From: Polymyxa betae
Lineage: Eukaryota > Endomyxa > Phytomyxea > Plasmodiophorida > Plasmodiophoridae
DNA: 51,526 nucleotides
Reading direction: 5' to 3'
Assembly: GCA_003693705.1 (NCBI GenBank)
Contig: RBZT01000316.1
Span: 1-51,526, forward strand
Positions 45,726 through 51,526 of this stretch are shown here, piece after piece (positions within the stretch are counted from its first letter, which is position 1; the number at the start of each line of letters is the position of its first letter). Both the position numbers and the translations under genes were made by a program. A model generated the notes under the pieces. That model was not told the origin of the DNA. It worked only from the letters and a program-made list of their open reading frames with translations, and made no database searches.

Positions 45726-47044
45726 ATGCATAATAATGATGACATTACACAGTTTACCATATGGATAGGATCTTGGAATCTCAACAATAGACAGATATCA
45801 GACCCTCCTGCCAACCTCAAGACATGGATAGCTCCTGCCAATCGACAACCAGATATATATGTCATTGGACTTCAAGAGCTTCCCGATCTTGCTCTCAGCA
45901 CACTTTTTTCTGCTCCTGATGTTGACCGCTTATCACTTCAGTATCAAGAAAATATTGAGTCTGTCTTTACCACTCTCATTCCAGAAGGATATAGCCGTCT
46001 TATCGGTAATGAGTATGTACGCTTTTTCTGTTTATTGCATATCTGTAAATCATTCCGGTCAGATTTGGTGCGATGGCAGTTGATGTATTTGTGAAAGACG
46101 ATAAACGGAAATACATCAAAGAAGTGGCAACGAGAGCATATGGATTTGGAGTGCTTGGAGGATTAGGTCAGAAAGGTGCTGTTTCTGTACGATTCTCTGT
46201 ATTTGGCCATTCAATCTGTATTATATCGTGTCACCTAGCAGCTAACGAAGGCAACAAACAAACTAGAGACTGTGAGACCATATTGTTGTAATTCTGATAG
46301 GCTGAGTCGTTTTTCTAGCACAAATTGACGAGCTTTGGACCATGATGAAATATGCTGATGCCAAAGGAGAGCCGTTCTCAATATCTGGTCACGAGCATGT
46401 CGTCCTGATGGGGGATCTGAATTACCGAATGCAGGCCCCTTCTACTGTAATGATGGAGCTGCTTGAGAGAGGACAAGGCAAATTGAACTCATCTGATATT
46501 AGTCTCTATGATGAGCTTTCAGGAAGTCAAGATTCAGGACCACTTTCCAAAGGCATCATAGCTTTTTGTGTTCTGTATTATTGGTTACTGACTAGCTTTT
46601 CTCAGGATTCATTGAAATGCCTATTGAATTTCCTCCAACTTACAAATATACACCATTCTCTGATATTTTAATATTCAATGATCGTATTCCTTCATTTACA
46701 GACCGAATCCTTTTCCGGTTTGTCATATCGCCGAATGAAATGTGTCTCAACTCTGAATGCCATCCTTCAGACCTCCAGGGCCATCACTGAGATCTTCATC
46801 TGTACTTCGATGTATTTTATATGACAGTGCTCGATTATGTCAAAGTAGTGATCATAAGCCTGTAATGGCCCTGCTTGAATGGTGTATTGATCACCATGAT
46901 GCTGATCTACGACATGATGAAGAAATTCCAGAATGTTGGCCCGTTGATGTTGGCAATAGAGCTGCACAAGCTGTTATTCAGGGTGCTACTGCTGCTGTTC
47001 AGTACTCGCTGTCCTCAATTAGTCATTTTATTCAGGGATCATAG
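45726..47044 (+). CDS. Inositol polyphosphate 5-phosphatase
   Basis: ATG 45726 begins nine residues before the catalytic core (FTIWIGSWNLNNRQ). Further hallmarks in order: VIGLQELPD, the GLGQKGAVSVRFSVFGHSIC block with CHLAANEGNKQTRDCE, HVVLMGDLNYRM (catalytic Asp/Asn), FPPTYKY, RIPSFTDRILFR and SDHKPVMALLEW (catalytic His). These define the 5-phosphatase family, which removes the 5-phosphate from PI(4,5)P2, PIP3 or soluble inositol phosphates. There is no SAC, SH2, C2 or CAAX domain, so this is a catalytic-domain-only form. The short acidic/Ala tail ends at 47044. Four or five introns of 45-60 nt, not all exactly mapped. Confidence 0.92.
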
Positions 47045-47138
47045 ATATAAAACATAGGAATTTACACAAATTGATCTTGACGATAGTTTTGATGATTGAG
47101 ATCATGTTGCAGTGTACTTTGGGTTTATCAATATATCC

Positions 47139-48438
47139 ATGACCGAGGATGTCTGGCAAGTTGCAAGTCGAGGTGATATTCGCTCTTTGCGATTACTTAT
47201 TCGTAAAGGACGGATGGAAGACATCGATCCAAATGGTAATACACCTCTCATATTAGCTGCTAAACATAATCGTCTTCCTGCTGTTAATCTGCTTCTTGAT
47301 CGGAAAGCTAATGTCAATCATGCCAATGTAGATGGAGATACAGCTATGCATGTTGCTGCTGCTGAACGAGGTTCTATCCAATATTGATTACATATAGATT
47401 AGATATCAATCAGAGAATGTAGGCATTATGCATGTTAGCATCATTCGGCGATTATTTGAAGCTGGAGCTAACATATTCGCTGTCAATTCTCTTAGAGAGA
47501 CTCCAATTTCTCTCATCATCAAAAATGTTAAATTAGCTCGACATCCAAAATTATCAGCGATTCTAGAGAAGCGAGATTCGGTGAGATACAAAAAGAGGAA
47601 AATTATCAAATCAGATGTAAGCTGAAATTGACCGATCTCTCTATCATGTTGTGATAATGGTAATCAGGCAACCAAAGGTAAGTCGCCAGCAAGAAAGCAA
47701 TCACTAAAAGGCCCAGGAGCATCTGGACGATTAGCTCAGTTGAATGCTTATGATGTCAATGGTGAAGATGTGTCATCACTTCGTCAGATTTGGGATCTTC
47801 TAGCTGGGTTATGTCGCTCGTATTTTACACATGCATATGGGATTCTCATTTAATCTATAGAAATGGGAGTCGATTAGATCCTAGTAGATTAGCTCCCATA
47901 TTTCAATTACTGAATATTCGTATGACCACTGTAAGCAGATTTTGTATCGATAATGAAATGAACGATCATATGAGATAATAATAGACTGATTATACTGTAT
48001 TTATGGATCTGCTTGATGCTGATCAGAACGGTATTGTAGATTTCGACGACTTTTATGTCTCGGTTGTAAGTTACATTTGATATGTTTCCATACGTATACT
48101 AATAAGGAGGTTGCCATTAGATGTGGAGGAAGCTGTCTGATAATCAAGAGATGTATGCAATAGATGTTCCATTTGATGCATTAGATACATGTATGGGTTC
48201 CGAGCCTCCAACTGGCATGATCTCGAGATCAAGCTATAAAGCAGCTGAAAAGCTTCTTGGTCCGATATTGTTTGCTGATAACGATCGTGATGTGAATCGA
48301 ATCTTCACCACATTGATTCCCAACTTTGCAACCCTTATCAGGATGGATGCTAATTCTGGCATTGACCGGAAATTATTCGCTAAGATCATTAGTGGCAGGC
48401 ACGAGTTTCAGACAGCAAACTCTATGAACCGAAAATAA
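47139..48438 (+). CDS. Ankyrin-repeat protein with EF-hand-like domain
   Basis: Start ATG 47139. Residues 1-130 hold three or four ankyrin repeats: DVWQVASRGDIRSLRLLIRK, NGNTPLILAAKHNRLPAVNL, DGDTAMHVAAAE and VSIIRRLFEAGANIFAVNSL. A basic Lys-rich linker follows. The C-terminal half carries EF-hand-like helices with a convincing calcium loop, DADQNGIVDFDDF. The last about 105 residues form one long exon without a known domain. Protein binding by ankyrin repeats with calcium control is inferred. The gene begins less than 100 bp after the phosphatase stop on the same strand. Confidence 0.8.
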
Positions 48439-48540
48439 ACAAGTTGTATTCGAATGTTGGAATATGATTTCCGAATGAATTGTTATAGATAGTTTTTTGA
48501 TAGAAATGAGATGTGAATTGATTGTGTAATGTTACATGTA

Positions 48541-50009
48541 TTAAGCACGTGATCTAACAATAACTTTCTCATTATCAATATTACTCTCTCCATTAACACA
48601 ATACAATTGAATAGTATCTACAGGGGACGGAGCTTCAAAGGCCAGAAAATCACCATTCACTTCTGTCTTCACCCAAATCCCATATCCGATCGATACCAGA
48701 TTGTCACCCGCTCGACGTACTGGCCCGAGACCTTGTTGGATGGAAGTCAGTATAGACATGATGCAAACATGAACTGCAGCGGGATAACAATGAGGTGAAT
48801 AAACAATCATGACAATTAACTTGGCTCGTATAGAGAAATCTGTGATTGAATGGAGAATAACAGCCAGATGATCAGGAGATAATTGATACATATTCTTACG
48901 TACATAACTGATAAGAGTTAGCTCTAAGACAGTATTACGTTGTGATTTGGATGCAGGATGTGTAATCAATGTAATGAATACATCAGGTGATAGCTGTATA
49001 TATAACCTAATCAACCAATCGGATCTATGAACGATACAAGTGATTAACTGACCTGACAAAGATTATCACGAGGGAACATTTCAAAATGTTCAGCGACCAG
49101 GTTAACCAGAGAATCGTGACGAACATTGAGTGATAGGAAGAAAGCACCATCTTGAGGTGAGATCTGATGACGAGGATTATCTAATAATGATCGAACTAAT
49201 AGATCATGATGTTCACGTTCTGAACGATGTCGTTGAAGGTATAATGCAAGTTTTTCACTAACATAATTACCAGGAGCTAATAGACGCCTATACGAGACAT
49301 TTAAAATTGAATCTGAAACAATGGCAAAATAGGAAAATAAATTCTGGGGATTCTGAAAGATAAAGAACACTAACGGTGATCGTAATATTTCTGATAAGAA
49401 TTTGGGTGGCAAACGATCCCAGACATCATTATTGATAAATGTAAATCTACGAGCAATTCTTCGAGCACATATTTGAGCACATTCATCTGCAAGACCAAAA
49501 CACTGGGCATCGTTGAGAATATCAGCTATATTCTCAACTCCAACCATATCAGTAAGTGATGATTTGATCATATCTACTAATTGATGTAGACAGAGATAAT
49601 CAGCTAATCTCCATACAGGCATAATCAAATGCAGAGGTAATGGTGTAGAATCTGGACGAAAATACATATATGATAGAACTGATTCAGCAGCTTGTTGAAA
49701 TCTATCACGTAATTGTTCTATAGATAGACGTCGTCCTGGACATGTTGATTCTAAATCTATACTTGTACATTGATCTATTTGATCTGAGAATGATGTCGAT
49801 TGAAATATACGTGCAAGAACAGGAGATGATCGCGGACCTAGACCTAGAACATATCGATGAACATGGAATACAGCCCCAGATATCGATAATGTCCAATCCG
49901 AGAATATTCCATGCTTCCAGGGAACAGCTTCTTCAATGCAGAGATCAAACATTAAGATGTGATCTATATCGAGGTACTCAATTGAACTGATGCTTAGTAG
50001 ATATTTCAT
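48541..50009 (-). CDS. BTB/POZ-domain protein
   Basis: Exons 50009-49053 and 48993-48541 joined by a 59-nt intron (phase 0) give 469 residues. Residues about 35-150 fit a BTB domain (DWTLSISGAVFHVHRYVLGL, SVLSYMYFRPDSTPL), followed by BACK-like helices (LADYLCLHQLVDMIKSSL, LLDNPRHQISPQ). The C-terminal 150 residues form a separate domain ending VDTIQLYCVNGESNID. BTB proteins often act as adaptors for Cul3 ligases; that role is not shown here. Frames at 50257-50010 may be a 5' exon, but no donor in phase was found, so the start is tentative. Confidence 0.75.
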
Positions 50010-50261
50010 ATAATCCAGTATTGTACAGAGTATCTACAAGAGATCAGGCACAGCATTATATGTTCGAGATATTTCATTAGCAGGTAACAATATGCACTAA
50101 TCAACATAAAAAGACCAAAAGGTTTCAACATTTCTGACCCCAGAAAGACCCGTTCGTCATTTGCACACAAGCTTCCTCCGCATCTGTCCTGTCTGCTCAT
50201 AGCACTCCAAATCACGACTGATTTGCCGTCTAGTGCTGAATCACAGGACTGAGCCATGGTG

Positions 50262-50633
50262 TCACTAGGGGGTATCAAAGTTCCTGATTTTCCCGGATCG
50301 AGTTTCCGATACTCGATCCTCCTTGTAGCTAAGTTTACCCTGAGAGTAGGGGGTATCAAACATGCGCTTTCCGTAGCTTTTAACGTCTGCTTTTAAACTT
50401 TTTAAAAGTGCTTTTAACTTTGCTGTTGATGCTATAAGTCTGTGAAAAATAGGTATTTTCCGATTGTTTTTTCGCAAGTTTGCGTGGCCTCCACTTTAAA
50501 AGCGCTTTTAAAATTTAAAAGCATCTCCCGAGGTGCTTTTAAGATTAAAAAGCGCTTTTAAACCGATGCCACGTTAAATTTTAAAAGCGCTTTTAAAATT
50601 CTCCGGAACGCCAACTTTGATACCCCCTAGTGA
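50262..50633. mobile_element. Harbinger-type MITE with 21-bp terminal inverted repeats
   Basis: The left end TCACTAGGGGGTATCAAAGTT (50262-50282) is exactly matched in reverse at 50613-50633. A second left-end-like GGGGGTATCAAA lies inside at 50349. The body has no coding capacity. It is packed with copies of a TTTTAAAAGCGCTTTTAAAA-like palindrome between about 50385 and 50600. The GGGGGTATCAAA core is shared with the left end of the Harbinger element at 50724, which suggests that the same transposase can move it. The TIR starts five bases upstream of a minus-strand ATG at 50257. Confidence 0.8.
50385..50600. repeat. Array of TTTTAAAAGCGCTTTTAAAA-like palindromes
   Basis: At least five copies of GCTTTTAA or its complement occur, three of them as near-perfect AAAAGCGCTTTTAAA palindromes. 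They lie inside the MITE. They could form hairpins or serve as subterminal transposase-binding sites. Confidence 0.8.
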
Positions 50634-50723
50634 GGCCGTTGCAAAGAGAAGATTTTAAATGGCCAAACTTAGAAGAAATCAGAAGTGAACAAAATATGTG
50701 GCTCAATACAGAAGATTTTATTA

Positions 50724-51526
50724 GGGGGTATCAAAATTAAGCGGAGAATCGATTCTCCGGGGGTCCAGAAAGGTGCGGGAGAATCGTTTCTCTTGGCGGG
50801 GTTATCAAAATTAAAATGGTTCGTTACTCGGCAAGAGCTCATTTACTACGAGATATTGACCAAATCATTCGCCTCCTTGCTATCGAGCACTCCAGTCTTC
50901 GTTTTAGCTGCCGTGCCAGGGCCGATAAGGTCCAGAGTTCAATTAACCAGCTCGTCGAGTTAAAAATCATCCTCAATCAACATCGGAACATCAATCATCG
51001 GCGATTATTAGCCAAGAATCTTGGCGCGTTGCAACTGTTGCCAAACTTAGTAGTAGAAGAATTTAAACAAGAAGTTAGGGTCAGCCAGGAAACGTTCTGT
51101 TACATATTGAAGCAAATTGAAAGTAAATTCCGCAAGAAAGCGACTACGTTAGTTAGATAGATGATTTAACGTGCAAATTCAAAGGACATCCTGTATTCCA
51201 AAATGAATCTGCCCATCCCCAGCGAGCGGTTTGGATTCAGTTGGCGTGTGCGCTTCATCGCTTGGGACATTACGGAAGCGGCTCCGCAATTGGAATGGTG
51301 GCTCGTTCCAAAGGAGTTGGATACGGCAGTGTTGTCAAGTATACAGACCGCATTCTGGCTGCCTTGCTCTCTCTCCAGCATTCCTACATTTCATGGCCAG
51401 ATGATTTGGAACGTAAATCTCTAAGCTCTTACAATCACCGCCATTACGGGTTCGAAGGGTGCATTCTATCGACTGATGGGACACATGTGGTTCTCTGTCA
51501 TGCCCCATGGGCATGACAGTACTCGC
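50724..51526 (+). mobile_element. Left part of a PIF/Harbinger DNA transposon (right end outside window)
   Basis: A TTA trinucleotide (50721-50723), the usual Harbinger target site, is followed by GGGGGTATCAAAATTAAG. This shares 12 bases with the nearby MITE end. A short palindrome CGGAGAATCGATTCTCCG lies at 50741-50758. The transposase gene follows. The element is cut by the window edge, so the right inverted repeat and target duplication could not be checked. Confidence 0.75.
50816..51526 (+). CDS. PIF/Harbinger transposase (DDE_Tnp_4), partial
   Basis: The first block (50816-51157) encodes about 114 residues of helical sequence (RVSQETFCYILKQIESKFRK). The reading then changes frame across 51150-51180, by a short intron or a frameshift, into HPVFQNESAHPQRAVWIQLA and LACALHRLGHYGSGSAIGMV. 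SYNHRHYGFEGCILSTDGTH ends with the first catalytic Asp of the DDE triad. The remaining catalytic residues lie beyond the window. The Harbinger class normally also needs a Myb-like partner gene, which is not seen here. Confidence 0.8.

Overview
The window is nuclear DNA from a compact, gene-dense eukaryote. Nearly every gene is split by short GT-AG introns, mostly 40-65 nt, often with a CTAAC/CTGAC/TTGAT-like branch site a few bases before the acceptor. Spacers are frequently under 150 bp and genes sit on both strands. No rRNA, tRNA or CRISPR was seen. Gene content (Tudor-SN, Cdh1, CstF-64, a KNL2-type centromere factor, Mpv17, two mitochondrial ribosomal proteins, a CNG channel, a PIF/Harbinger transposon) points to a free-living or parasitic protist or an early-branching opisthokont or fungus. 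The sequence alone does not settle the lineage.

Layout. 1-4.2 kb: a partial membrane protein, a poorly resolved minus-strand gene, two small minus-strand orphans, and a membrane-anchored glycosyltransferase. 4.3-11.3 kb: a small membrane protein whose start codon overlaps that of Tudor-SN, then Cdh1 and a GT2 glycosyltransferase. 11.9-17.9 kb: a nine-finger C2H2 protein, a TPR protein, Mpv17, an orphan membrane protein, and mL59/mL64. 18-23.4 kb: a coiled-coil protein, CstF-64, a secreted His/Asp-rich protein built from tiny exons, and a Cys-containing membrane orphan. 23.4-27.7 kb: a decayed malate dehydrogenase copy, an unresolved orphan, and the intact 11-exon malate dehydrogenase. 27.8-33.3 kb: KNL2 and RBBP6/Mpe1, both minus strand. 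33.7-39 kb: mitochondrial uS2, three small or membrane genes, a membrane RING-H2 ligase, and choline/ethanolamine kinase. 39.3-50 kb: a cytidine/dCMP deaminase-family protein, a SAM-CNG channel, inositol 5-phosphatase, an ankyrin/EF-hand protein, and a BTB protein. 50.2-51.5 kb: a MITE next to the left end of a Harbinger element that runs off the window.

Shared themes are mRNA 3'-end formation (CstF-64 and the RBBP6 subunit), chromosome segregation and cell cycle (KNL2, Cdh1) and mitochondria (uS2m, mL59/64, Mpv17). These genes are not organised as operons. Exon models marked as resolved keep one reading frame from ATG to stop across every junction. The others are given as spans only.
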